The translations under genes and the position numbers were made by a program. From assembly GCA_964641965.1 (NCBI GenBank), contig CAZXLD010000028.1:1-60377 (forward strand): DNA of 60,377 nt, in the 5' to 3' direction. Positions 25,931-34,856 of this stretch are shown here, piece after piece. The stretch's first letter is position 1; every line of letters starts with the position of its first letter. The stretch is from JAJDFU01 sp964641965. Its GTDB lineage: Bacteria > Bacteroidota > Bacteroidia > Chitinophagales > Saprospiraceae. Below the pieces are notes generated by a model. It was not told the DNA's origin. It did no database searches and saw nothing but the letters and a program-made list of their open reading frames with translations.

Positions 25931-26617
25931 TTACAAATCGACAGATCCTTCTTTGAAAAGGCGCTCTATACTCTTTTGAAATTCCCCACGAGTATTCCGG
26001 TATGGGAAATCCTCTGTAGGAACTTCCTTTCCCAAAAAGCTGCAAAGTGGTTCCCATCCATCCTTGACCTCGTAAATCAATAATTGATTGGTGGGCACCG
26101 TATTTTTTACCTCCTCGATATGCTGTTGAAATACATCCAACGCAAACGCTTTATCCTTAAATCGTCCCCGGAATTGTTTCTTCCAGACAGAGTCATCTGC
26201 AAATTTAAAGACGGGAGCGATCTTTCGGACGTTTTTATTGGTGACGGATTTATAAATCAATTTGAGAACATCACTAATTGAGGTGGGTGAGACTGCATGA
26301 ATCGTCCGGCTTGTACTTTCATACCAGTCTTCCGGATCGCGAACCGTAAGCACAACCTTGGCTTCCGGATAGGCGTCGAATATTTCTTTGTAGAATAAAC
26401 AGGCGGGATTGTCAACGGCAGCTTGATAACCTTCAAATAAGGCCTGGAAATCCGTACTGCCGGTTTTTGACAGGGTTTTCCAGTAGGGCAATCTACTCGG
26501 GTCATTGATCAATTCTTCCATATGGTAGCATTTGACATATCCGAGTGCTTCTAAAGCTCTTTTCATGCTGGCAGTGCCGGTACGGCCAAGGCCGGCACCT
26601 ATGACTTGAATAGACAT
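25931..26617 (-). CDS. sulfotransferase family protein (PAPS-type)
   Basis: Cytoplasmic-type sulfotransferase, 228 aa, resembling the Sulfotransfer_4 group. The 5'-phosphosulfate-binding loop GAGLGRTGTASMKRAL is at the N-terminus (residues 7-22). The 3'-phosphate-binding segment TVRDPEDWYESTSR has Arg93 and Ser101. A C-terminal NTRGEFQ segment follows. No signal peptide. It is convergent with the ROK gene (39 bp between stops). Family members move sulfate from PAPS to hydroxyls of small molecules or glycans; acceptor unknown. No sulfatase is seen in the window. Confidence 0.85.
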   Translation of the reverse strand: MSIQVIGAGLGRTGTASMKRALEALGYVKCYHMEELINDPSRLPYWKTLSKTGSTDFQALFEGYQAAVDNPACLFYKEIFDAYPEAKVVLTVRDPEDWYESTSRTIHAVSPTSISDVLKLIYKSVTNKNVRKIAPVFKFADDSVWKKQFRGRFKDKAFALDVFQQHIEEVKNTVPTNQLLIYEVKDGWEPLCSFLGKEVPTEDFPYRNTRGEFQKSIERLFKEGSVDL

Positions 26618-26679
26618 ACGTCGAAGGGTTTTAGGTACTATTTAATGGAATAAATATAAGGCAACCTGTATTTATTTCG

Positions 26680-26775
26680 ATGCCTTTTGTGGATGTTAAA
26701 GGCTTTGCCGCCATGCTGGGTGATGATCATACGAAGGCATTGGAGTTGGTTTCCGAAAACGGAATCAAGAAATAG
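26680..26775 (+). CDS. short ORF, 31 codons, possible gene remnant
   Basis: An ATG-to-TAG frame reading MPFVDVKGFAAMLGDDHTKA then LELVSENGIKK. The composition is protein-like (amphipathic helix, ordered Asp/Lys/Gly) rather than random intergenic, but I do not recognise it. It lies between divergent genes and ends 52 bp before the next start. It could be a small peptide or the leftover end of a decayed gene. Confidence 0.25.
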   Translation: MPFVDVKGFAAMLGDDHTKALELVSENGIKK

Positions 26776-26827
26776 GGAAACCGGTATAAGTTCGTAAATT
26801 CAATAAAGATTGATTTTTAATAGAGCT

Positions 26828-28936
26828 ATGCGATTTAACCTACTATTCATTTCCTTTCTTTTGTTAGGCTGGAGTTGTACACCCTCACCTGAACCAACTT
26901 CAGTGGCCGGCTCTTTTACAGATGATTTTAGCCAAGCCAATGTTGCCTGGAAACCATTCGCTTTAGCGGGTGCATCTGGAACCTATGCCCTGGAAGAGGG
27001 GAGGCTATCGCTGACCAGTATGGCAGGTACTTTTGGTGTTTACTATGAACAAACTTTGTCTGGTCATTTTGCTGTAGAAGCCGACTTCTTGGAAGATCGA
27101 AATGTCGGCCTTCTGCTGCTTCAGGAAAAAGCGGGAAAGCCTGATCCGGAAAACTATACCATGCTGGTGGTGGATGAACAAGCCGACGGATTGGTCAGGG
27201 TTTCGGTCTGTGATCGGCAGAATGGAGAGGAAAATGTGTTGGATAATACCGGCAAGTTTACCGAATGGTTGGAACGGAGAAGGCAGCGTGCGTCGGAACA
27301 AGATGAGGAAGAGGAAATCCTGTTTGCCGAAGATGGCTACGCACATGTATTGGCTGGTACGCACTATTCTCTTCCATTTAAAAGTACAGACAAAAGGCTT
27401 CGGATTCTTCGCGATAGCAATTCGGGCTTTTTTCACTATTACTATGGGGTCAGGGCCACCATAGGAGGCCAGGAAGGGACTGATTGGATGGAATTGCGTC
27501 CCTCCAAAGATTGGGCACCCGAAGGAAGTTCCTTTTTCGTTGGATTGGTGGCTTTGGATACAGGGACTGCCACATTTGATGGCATGGTAGCCGAACAAAA
27601 GCCGGCACAAGATCAAGACGATCGGACTACGGGTTTTGAGGTTAAAAAGCGGGAATATAACTGGTCGGGCTTCATTGGAGATGCGGTAGTTGTCACGTTT
27701 GACGACTTCTTTCCCTATCAGGACCAGGATATGAAATTTGTATTCTGGTCGGAAATGAACTACATCCCGGCCTGGCACCTAAATAACCAGTTGCTATACA
27801 CCTATGAATTTGTGGAAACCTGGGGCGGTGGTAACCCCGGTTGTCACGAACCTATGAGTGATCGATTGCGAATATGGAGTAGGGTAGAGGTGTTGGAAGA
27901 TAATCCGGTTCGAAAGCAGGTTCACTGGCACTACGTGCTGTGCGATCCGGATTATAAGGTGCCCGAAAATGAGACTGGTGAGCAGTTACCCGAAGTGGAC
28001 GAATTCTGGACGTTCTATCCGGATGGTTCCGGAACCCGACATATTGTGTACACGCCAAAACTGGATAGTGAGCATCGGGAAGCCCATGAGCTGGGAGAGT
28101 TTATTTCTATTGCTGGATCTAAGCACGATTCTGAGGAATTTTATGCTTCACCTGCGTTGACCATACTCAATCTGGAAGGCGAGGTACAAGATGCTCATCC
28201 GGGGCCTAAATTTGATTACTATTCCCCAATTGATGATTGGAATCAACAGATCCTGGCGGTACATTTGAATAACCTGCCGGACGTGTTTTGTGCCTGGTCT
28301 ACGGATAAGGCATATCCTGAAACGTACTCCGGCTACCAAATTCGCTACGAAAATGCTTGGCACAATACGGAAATGGCTGCCGTACACTGGCCGGTCAACA
28401 AACGGCCGTACACGAGTGCCTTTAGTTCGGGTGGCCTTTGGGAAGCGGAGGTCTCCCATGCCTGCGTGTTGAGTTGGGGCGTACGGGATGGAATGGATTG
28501 GGAGGATCATTTTAAAGTAAATCCAGATGGTCGTAAATACCGGGAATGGGTTTCGCTGGTCGGGTTGAGCGCATCGAAGGAATATGAAAGCATGCGGAAG
28601 CAGACCCGGTCCTGGTTATTTAATGGAAAAGCTACTCCTGCCAATGCAAATGTTGCTTTTTCGAAAGTGGACTTTAAGAAAAAAGCCCTGGTATTTGAAG
28701 CCAAGGCTGCTGGGGAGTGTGCCATTCAATTGGAGGTGGAGCCATCTAATAGCTTACTAATCAATCCGGTCATCGAGATCAGGAAATGGACGAATGGTTC
28801 GGTTTCAGCCATTACCTTGGATGGGAAAGCACTTCCAACCGAAGGATATCGCAGCTTTGTCACCGAAGACAATCAGCTGTTGATTTGGATGAAGCAAGTA
28901 ATCGAAAAGGATTGTCGGATGGTGATTAAGGGGTGA
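26828..28936 (+). CDS. single-module lipoprotein, paralogue 4 (with N-terminal jellyroll)
   Basis: Lipoprotein of 702 aa; the ATG at 26828 gives signal MRFNLLFISFLLLGWSC, and an upstream TTG is less likely. Residues about 30-270 form a jellyroll-like region (FTDDFSQANVAWKPF ... VGLVALDTGTATFDG) similar in character to LamG/DUF1080 folds. It is interrupted by an acidic stretch DEEEEILFAEDG near residue 160. The C-terminal part is the shared module B: FVFWSEMNYIPAW (Ser-Glu for Arg-Gly), EPMSDRLRIWSRVEV, QVHWHY, DEFWTFYPDG, HWPV and a C-terminal beta domain (NPVIEIRKW). The motif changes make this the most divergent of the five paralogues. Role unknown. Confidence 0.75.
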   Translation: MRFNLLFISFLLLGWSCTPSPEPTSVAGSFTDDFSQANVAWKPFALAGASGTYALEEGRLSLTSMAGTFGVYYEQTLSGHFAVEADFLEDRNVGLLLLQEKAGKPDPENYTMLVVDEQADGLVRVSVCDRQNGEENVLDNTGKFTEWLERRRQRASEQDEEEEILFAEDGYAHVLAGTHYSLPFKSTDKRLRILRDSNSGFFHYYYGVRATIGGQEGTDWMELRPSKDWAPEGSSFFVGLVALDTGTATFDGMVAEQKPAQDQDDRTTGFEVKKREYNWSGFIGDAVVVTFDDFFPYQDQDMKFVFWSEMNYIPAWHLNNQLLYTYEFVETWGGGNPGCHEPMSDRLRIWSRVEVLEDNPVRKQVHWHYVLCDPDYKVPENETGEQLPEVDEFWTFYPDGSGTRHIVYTPKLDSEHREAHELGEFISIAGSKHDSEEFYASPALTILNLEGEVQDAHPGPKFDYYSPIDDWNQQILAVHLNNLPDVFCAWSTDKAYPETYSGYQIRYENAWHNTEMAAVHWPVNKRPYTSAFSSGGLWEAEVSHACVLSWGVRDGMDWEDHFKVNPDGRKYREWVSLVGLSASKEYESMRKQTRSWLFNGKATPANANVAFSKVDFKKKALVFEAKAAGECAIQLEVEPSNSLLINPVIEIRKWTNGSVSAITLDGKALPTEGYRSFVTEDNQLLIWMKQVIEKDCRMVIKG

Positions 28937-29097
28937 TTCAGGAAGCAGGACCATTGAGATGGAAGCGCCTGGACGAATCGATAAAGGGAAGCCGGAGAGG
29001 ACTTGAAAGTGTTCGGCAAAGCCATTCTATGCTTTAACGGACCTTAAAACCAATATCCTACATCTGTGCGCCTATCGCAGGAAACAATCATGAAACG

Positions 29098-29638
29098 ATG
29101 ACCGAGGTTGAAAACTTACTCTATCGGTTGGATGGTACTCAAAGAGAGTGTATGCTCTTTTTTCATACCATGCTGATAAACGAGTATGCCCTAACAGCCA
29201 AAATTACGTTTAAGAATCCTTGCTATTACAATAAAAGCTGGATTTGCTATTTAAAACCCTTAAAAAATGACAGGGTGGAACTGGCATTTTTGAGAGGGAA
29301 TGAATTGTCCAACGTTCAGGGTATTTTACAAAGTAATACCGTTTTAAATTGAGAAGGTCGCAAATAGAAACGAGCTTATTTTTCTGCTAATCAAGGCAAA
29401 AAACGTAGGCATAGCCTGAGCTACGGCGAGGCTTTTTAACGCTGAGTAGGGGAAAAAGAAGCCGTTTACATACGTCATTTTCATTTTAAAACGGTATAAG
29501 GGGCGGAAACAACTCCGGAGCATTGAGTTTTCTGATGTGGAAGAAATCCCTGTGGATGCGATTAAAGCAATTTTACATGAAGCCATCGTATTAGATGAAA
29601 CCAAGCCCTATGCCTCTAAAAGAAAACAAAAGCAATAG
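29098..29638 (+). pseudogene. DUF1801-family gene disrupted by a 161-bp palindromic element
   Basis: The first 79 codons read as a DUF1801/YdhG-like small protein (KSWICYLKPLKNDRVELAF, LRGNELSNVQGILQS). Instead of continuing, the frame ends within a few codons in an inserted element. Directly after the element, the same family resumes: KGRKQLRSIEFSDVEEIPVD, then AIKAILHEAIVLDETKPYAS and the stop at 29638. Removing the element with one TA copy restores a continuous frame of about 126 codons across the junction (QS-KGRKQ), matching the usual family length. Family function is unclear. The gene is probably inactive; the truncated 84-aa product could still be made. Confidence 0.8.
29336..29496. 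mobile_element. MITE-like palindromic element inside the DUF1801 gene
   Basis: 161 bp flanked by TA dinucleotides (29334-29335 and 29497-29498) that look like a target duplication. The ends are inverted repeats (left ATACCGTTTTAAA, right complement TACCGTTTTAAA), and further partial complementarity extends inwards for about 60 bp, so the single strand could fold into a long imperfect hairpin around 29405-29435. No coding capacity. TA duplication and TACCG ends suggest mobilisation by an IS630/Tc1-type transposase encoded elsewhere; that link is inference. Confidence 0.7.
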
Positions 29639-29725
29639 AACATAAGTCTATTTGCAGTCGCAGCATTTTGAATATCAGCAATGGTTTTTCTTCGGTCCAT
29701 TCCCTTGCTACGAGATTGCCTTTGT

Positions 29726-31381
29726 CTATTCTCCCAGTACCACCGGATAAGCCCTGGTGCCTTCCCGGGACATAACCTGTAGTAAATACAAACCAGCCGG
29801 CAACCGGCCTACGTGGAGGGTAACTTGTTGGCCCTGTTGTGCTGCCTCCAGATCAGCTGCCACGGTTCGCCCATCCAGTGCCCGCAGGCTGATAACAGGA
29901 TCGACGAGTCCGGCTTTGAGCAAAACCGTCAGCTGCTCCCTGGCAGGGTTTGGGAAGATCGTCTCGACCAAATTTGGAATTCGGGTAGCCGATGAAACTA
30001 CGAGATTGCAGTTTTCTGAAACCGGATTGACACCTTCCAACAAGCCCTTTCGACTCAGGTCGCGCCCCTGGAACGCCGGGTAATCGGCAGGGTACCGCTC
30101 TACTCGAAAAACATCCAAAAAGCCTTCTAGCGGGCTATTTTGTTCCAAGGGAAAAAAAGCAACCGGGTTTTGATATACCCATACGACTTCTCCATCTCGG
30201 GTGACTTCCACGAATTTACCCCCCACAGCTAGCGTAGCTAGAAAATTGCCGTTTGGGAGGGGCTGCACACCGGATTCAATTTCACTCCAGAAAGGCTCCC
30301 CCAATACTTCATCTCCATAGGTCCAGAAAAAATTGTCCGGGCCAAAGGTGCCATCCTGCCTTAAGCTGTACGACCCATCTGAATTTACCTCTGTATCTAG
30401 AATATGAATATTACTGAAGGGTTCTTCTCCGTCAAAATCAAATTCAGCCAGGTTGTTGAACACGGTAATCTTACCGGCATCCGGATAGCCATCCGGGATC
30501 CAGGTAGGGTGGTGGTGCTGGTATAGCTTTTGGTCCTGTGCAGTGCCTTGATTATACACCGCATCATTGCCCCAGCGCCATAGGAGATCTCCACCTTTTC
30601 CATATCGACCGCCTTCACTCAGTTGAGATTCTACAATGGTGGTCGAATGATCCACGACGTATAATTCGCTGGTGTGCCGGGATGAAATGATAATCTGATC
30701 CAACTCCGCATTGTATTCAACCGCATTGCAGTGCAACCAGTCAAAAGGAAACCCGTACTCATTGTAGTTGATATCGAGGCGCTGTGGATTATCTGCGACG
30801 CTACCAAAGTTGGGCTTTTCAGGGTCTTCCTCCTGGATCAGATGATCCCAAAAGCTCCATTTCCAAACAATTTTACCTCCTGTCGGACCGGAGGGTTCAA
30901 TTTCGTAGATGGCATCTACCCCAAACGCCTCATCTTCCAGGGCATTAGGGATTCTACCTCTTGAAATGGCAGATGAATTGGACTTGTATTCAGTAATGAT
31001 GACCAAGACATTTCCATTCGGCAGAGGTTCGATATCGTGGTGATTATCGCCAAAACTTTCCGTATTAAATCGCCAGACTTGTTCGCCTTCCCAGTTGAGT
31101 TTTTCAATAAAACCGCGAGAGGCCTTCAACAGACTGCCATCCTCCAACAGATAGACCGAAAGCTCCGGAAAGCCACTGCCTTCCCATTCATGAACGATAT
31201 ACCCACAATTGTCGATCAGGAAGGTATTGCGGGATGAGTTTGGGGCAAACAGGGTATAACCAGGATAACTCTTTTCATTTTGAAATAAGAGGCCCAGGTT
31301 GGGTTCTTGCCCAAGCAACCAGGATGGGGAGCACAAGGACCAACAAAAAAAGAAGATCGCAAATAGTATAGAAGTTCGCAT
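29726..31381 (-). CDS. arylsulfate sulfotransferase-like protein with T9SS sorting domain
   Basis: Exported beta-propeller protein, 551 aa: Sec signal (1-24), propeller (about 30-450), C-terminal Por-type T9SS sorting domain (about 470-551: IFPNPAREQLTV and LPAGLYLLQV). Residues that match the AssT active site are His114/His115 (NHHDIEPLPNGN), His217 (DWLHCNA), Arg235 eighteen residues later (ISSRHTSE), and a His289-291 cluster. AssT enzymes move sulfate between phenols without PAPS. It follows the next paralogue by 8 bp, so the two are an operon. Active-site agreement is good, but the donor and acceptor are unknown. Confidence 0.85.
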   Translation of the reverse strand: MRTSILFAIFFFCWSLCSPSWLLGQEPNLGLLFQNEKSYPGYTLFAPNSSRNTFLIDNCGYIVHEWEGSGFPELSVYLLEDGSLLKASRGFIEKLNWEGEQVWRFNTESFGDNHHDIEPLPNGNVLVIITEYKSNSSAISRGRIPNALEDEAFGVDAIYEIEPSGPTGGKIVWKWSFWDHLIQEEDPEKPNFGSVADNPQRLDINYNEYGFPFDWLHCNAVEYNAELDQIIISSRHTSELYVVDHSTTIVESQLSEGGRYGKGGDLLWRWGNDAVYNQGTAQDQKLYQHHHPTWIPDGYPDAGKITVFNNLAEFDFDGEEPFSNIHILDTEVNSDGSYSLRQDGTFGPDNFFWTYGDEVLGEPFWSEIESGVQPLPNGNFLATLAVGGKFVEVTRDGEVVWVYQNPVAFFPLEQNSPLEGFLDVFRVERYPADYPAFQGRDLSRKGLLEGVNPVSENCNLVVSSATRIPNLVETIFPNPAREQLTVLLKAGLVDPVISLRALDGRTVAADLEAAQQGQQVTLHVGRLPAGLYLLQVMSREGTRAYPVVLGE

Positions 31382-31389
31382 GGGTCAAT

Positions 31390-33096
31390 TTATTGGATGA
31401 TTAAACGATAGGAAGTACTGGAGTTTGGAGTGTCAATGCGTAACAGATAGAGTCCGGATGCAACTCGGCTGATGTCAATTTGTACCTGTTCACCTTGCTG
31501 TTGCCAGTTTAAATTAGGGATCAGGGCCTTTCCGGAAATATCATACAATCCCATCCGGATCGGGTTAAAATCGGTAGGCAAACTCAGGTTAACCTGGTCT
31601 GAAGCCGGGTTGGGAAACAAGAGAACAGGATCCAGATTTTCCAAATTGGCAATAGAGGTCGTCAGGTCGCAAGGAAAATTAGTGGGGTTGTTCTCGATAG
31701 TACCAATAGGGCTCAGATCTCTATCAGTGAAGGCCGGATAATCCTTCGGGAAACGAACCATTCGGAAGGTTAGATTATCATTGATGCTGAGTGCATCTCC
31801 TTGATTGACCCGCTGCCCCCCGCGCAAAGGAGTGACGTACTCCCATACAATTTCATTGTCCGGGTTTAACTCAAAGGTGTACCCGAACCGGCCGACACAG
31901 ATTAGAAAGTTGCTATTGGGGAGGTACTGAGCGCCCGAAAGAATCGTCGAAAATAATAGGGAAGAATCAACCGGATGGGTAATGGTACTGGAAAAATCAG
32001 AAGGGGCAAACCCTTCGGGATTGAGTTGGAACTCCCAACCATATTCTATAAAAGTAGGGCGGAACGTATTAACGGTAGAAAAGGTCGAGCTCACACGATT
32101 ATTAAACACTAAATAGCTGCGATATAGCGGGTCTGTGGGGGAAATAAAATCCTGAATGATTTGCGCATCATGTTGGTAGAACAGCTTTTGATCGGAGGCA
32201 TCTCCTCGCTGATAAGCTTGTGGATTGCCCCAGCGGAACATCAGGTTGCCACCTTTATTGCCAAGGCCACCTCGATTTGTAGCTGCTTCGGCGGTAGTCG
32301 TAGTATGGTCGATGATCCAGACTTCGTGAAAATTGGGGACGCTGAGTATGATCTGGCGCCATCGTGGGTCGTAATCAATAGCATTCGAATGCATCCAATC
32401 CGGGTCGCCCGTACCATCGAAATCATAATTAATATCAATCCGGCCTGGATTGGAAGCCTTAGATCCGAAATTGGCCAAGGTGGAATCGCGATCTTGGATG
32501 AGGTGGTCCCAGGCATGCCATTCCCAGAGAATCTCGTCGGTGGTTGGGTCAATCTCAAAAATATAGTCGGGCCAGAGTTCATCGTCTTGCAGGACAGAGG
32601 TATCCCGACCTGCCGCAATTACTTCCGCCAGGTCTTTCTTTTCCCAGGCAATGGCCAGGATGGAGAGATTGTTTCCATTTTCAATGATCTCAATATCGTG
32701 GTGCAGCCGTGCCGTATCATTGTTTAACGTATAGCTCCATTCCAGGTTATTATCCCAGTCCCGGATTTCAATGGTGGCTCCACCACCGCCTGCCCAGATC
32801 GGATCATCCACAACACTGGCGGGACGCAAGGTTTTGACCAATCGGCCATCTTCCAGGAGGTAAACTGCGTTTCCGGGTCTGGTATCGGGGTCGCCTTCCC
32901 ACTGATGGACAATTTCACCGCATGCATTGAGCAGATACACATTGGATTGGTTGTGCGGGTAAAGCAGGTTGAATCCCGATTGGGTTGCATCAGCATTGAT
33001 GTAAATTAGCCCTACTGTATTTTGGTTGTAGGCAGGAACGGACAACAGGCTGGTTGTGAGAAAGAAGCAAAAATTAAGGTAGTAGAGGTTTCGCAT
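31390..33096 (-). CDS. arylsulfate sulfotransferase-like paralogue with altered active site, T9SS sorted
   Basis: 568 aa from the ATG at 33096, which opens a signal peptide ending SVPAYNQ; an in-frame TTG at 33138 adds 14 non-signal residues. Propeller and T9SS sorting domain (LLFPNPASDQVNLSL, ASGLYLLRI) are like those of its downstream neighbour. His132/His133 (LHHDIE) and His236 (DWMHSNA) are kept, but the position 18 residues after the latter, Arg in AssT enzymes, is Pro254 (LSVPNFHE). The active site is therefore incomplete: it may be inactive, act on another substrate, or bind only. First gene of a two-gene operon, divergent from the outer-membrane protein gene at 33343. Confidence 0.83.
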   Translation of the reverse strand: MRNLYYLNFCFFLTTSLLSVPAYNQNTVGLIYINADATQSGFNLLYPHNQSNVYLLNACGEIVHQWEGDPDTRPGNAVYLLEDGRLVKTLRPASVVDDPIWAGGGGATIEIRDWDNNLEWSYTLNNDTARLHHDIEIIENGNNLSILAIAWEKKDLAEVIAAGRDTSVLQDDELWPDYIFEIDPTTDEILWEWHAWDHLIQDRDSTLANFGSKASNPGRIDINYDFDGTGDPDWMHSNAIDYDPRWRQIILSVPNFHEVWIIDHTTTTAEAATNRGGLGNKGGNLMFRWGNPQAYQRGDASDQKLFYQHDAQIIQDFISPTDPLYRSYLVFNNRVSSTFSTVNTFRPTFIEYGWEFQLNPEGFAPSDFSSTITHPVDSSLLFSTILSGAQYLPNSNFLICVGRFGYTFELNPDNEIVWEYVTPLRGGQRVNQGDALSINDNLTFRMVRFPKDYPAFTDRDLSPIGTIENNPTNFPCDLTTSIANLENLDPVLLFPNPASDQVNLSLPTDFNPIRMGLYDISGKALIPNLNWQQQGEQVQIDISRVASGLYLLRIDTPNSSTSYRLIIQ

Positions 33097-33261
33097 AGCT
33101 TTACGAATGTGGTTGAATTGATGAATGTCACGATTCAAAATAGGTGGCGTGCTTATCTTTAATACAACGATTTAGCCGGAAGGCACCCTACCGAATCTAA
33201 GGATTAATTAATGCTGCCCAGCCAGATAGCTAACAAGGGTTACACTAAATTTACCCTTTTC

Positions 33262-33278
33262 TTTCTTACCGTTAGAAA
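33262..33278 (+). promoter_or_regulatory. palindromic operator candidate between the sulfotransferase operon and the OM protein gene
   Basis: TTTCTTACCGTTAGAAA, the form closest to the overall consensus, lies in the 246-bp divergent region. It follows a TAAATTTA sequence (33246-33253) that resembles a -7 box for the plus-strand gene. It could control either direction. Confidence 0.55.
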
Positions 33279-33342
33279 CTTTTAAGTCAGAATATTATTT
33301 CTACCTGTGTCTACCCACTTTACTTCCTCGAATCGAATAACC

Positions 33343-34632
33343 ATGCTTCTTAGCTACACTCCTAATTGGGGTACCCGCTTATGGGTGGTACCCGTTCTAA
33401 CTGTCTTGTGCCTCGGAATTCCACTGTGTCCGAGCTGTCAAACTAAAGATCCGCAATCGAGTTCCGGACTGCAGCTGTTTTTGGACTGTGATCAATGCGA
33501 CTTTTCCTATTTCCGGCGCAATGTTCAAATGGTGAATTTCGTGCGTGCTCCTCAATTAGCTGATGTCCAGGTTTTAGTGACCGACCTTTCCACCGGGGCC
33601 GACGGCAGGACCTATTATTTTGCGTTCACCGGAACGGGCGACCTGGCAGAGATCAATTACAAAATCACCTATACGGCCTATGCCTATAATACGGATGTGG
33701 AAGTTCGCGATGGCTTATTAAAAACATTGCAGGCCGGGCTGTTGCCATTCTTAGCCACACATAGTAGCCTGGATCAAGTCGAAATCGATTATCTGGTTGA
33801 AGAAGACGGTGAGGAAGAGACACTAACCAGCAATCCTGATAGTGATCCCTGGAATTATTGGGTGTTTGAGATAGATAATTCAGGCAGCTTCAACATGCAG
33901 GAAAGTCAAATGAGCACCCGCTTATTCAGTGAAGTAAATGCGGACCGCATCACTGAAAAGTTCAAGTTTCGATCTGGCTTTCGCTACTCGGTTACCTTGG
34001 AAGAATTCAAAGATGATGATGCTACCATCAAAAGTAGGCTAGAATTTATGCGGGGCTATATGAACTTTGTGTATTCTCTTGGGCCAAGATGGTCGCTTGG
34101 GGCATTTCCTCGCTTTACCGCCAGTACCTTTTCGAATTTGAACTATCAATTTCGATCCGATTTCGGTATTGAGTATAACCTATTTCCCTGGGATTGGTCG
34201 GATCGAAAGGTATTTACGCTTTCATATCGGGTTGGGCCAATCTATCAAAGCTACATTGAGGAAACTATTTTTGATCAGACCAGCGAGTTTTTAGGACGGC
34301 AACAGCTACGGGTAGATTTTGTCACGCGCCAAAATTGGGGGACCATTCAGTTTAGTATTCGGGGTTCCTCCTTTTTACATGACCTTTCGAAATATCGGAT
34401 TTCAGCCAACATGTCAGCTTCTGTACGGCTAACCAAAGTACTGTCGGTATTTCTGGCCATGGAAGGCGAAAGCATACACGATCAGCTCTCCTTGCCGAAA
34501 GGAGATTTAAGCCGGGAAGATATACTGCTGGAGCTTCGCCAGTTGGAAACCAATTATTTCTATGGATCCCGCATCGGTTTTTCACTCACCTTTGGTTCCA
34601 TCTACAATAATGTAGTCAACCCAAGGTTTTAA
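33343..34632 (+). CDS. conserved outer-membrane beta-barrel protein of unknown function
   Basis: 429 aa from the ATG at 33343; a GTG at 33307 would add 12 residues before the signal. A signal-like hydrophobic stretch ends near PLCPSC. The N-terminal region has a Cys pair and DFSYFRRNVQMVNFVRAP, then ADVQVLVTD and YYFAFTGTGD. An acidic loop VEEDGEEETL follows. The rest alternates amphipathic strands (FRSGFRYSVTLEEF, KVFTLSYRVGPIY) and ends in Phe (NNVVNPRF), typical of outer-membrane barrels. I recognise the pattern as a recurrent Bacteroidota hypothetical but know no function. The upstream palindrome suggests it belongs to the same regulon as the symporter. Confidence 0.7.
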   Translation: MLLSYTPNWGTRLWVVPVLTVLCLGIPLCPSCQTKDPQSSSGLQLFLDCDQCDFSYFRRNVQMVNFVRAPQLADVQVLVTDLSTGADGRTYYFAFTGTGDLAEINYKITYTAYAYNTDVEVRDGLLKTLQAGLLPFLATHSSLDQVEIDYLVEEDGEEETLTSNPDSDPWNYWVFEIDNSGSFNMQESQMSTRLFSEVNADRITEKFKFRSGFRYSVTLEEFKDDDATIKSRLEFMRGYMNFVYSLGPRWSLGAFPRFTASTFSNLNYQFRSDFGIEYNLFPWDWSDRKVFTLSYRVGPIYQSYIEETIFDQTSEFLGRQQLRVDFVTRQNWGTIQFSIRGSSFLHDLSKYRISANMSASVRLTKVLSVFLAMEGESIHDQLSLPKGDLSREDILLELRQLETNYFYGSRIGFSLTFGSIYNNVVNPRF

Positions 34633-34856
34633 GTGCTTTTAAATCAATTGAACTTGCGTCAGCATAAGTATCAAGTCTGTATAAATGGAGGATAACGTCC
34701 TTGCCCTTTCCGTATAGATCCGGCTAAAGGTCGAGAAACGCGCCGAAGGCGGTAGTACCTATTGGTTAAGGCTTATTCCAGTTTATGGACGAGTAGTACA
34801 CCTACTTTACCACTTTCAAGTGCGCGTACTTGGTTAATTGAGTCGCATTATTAGCT

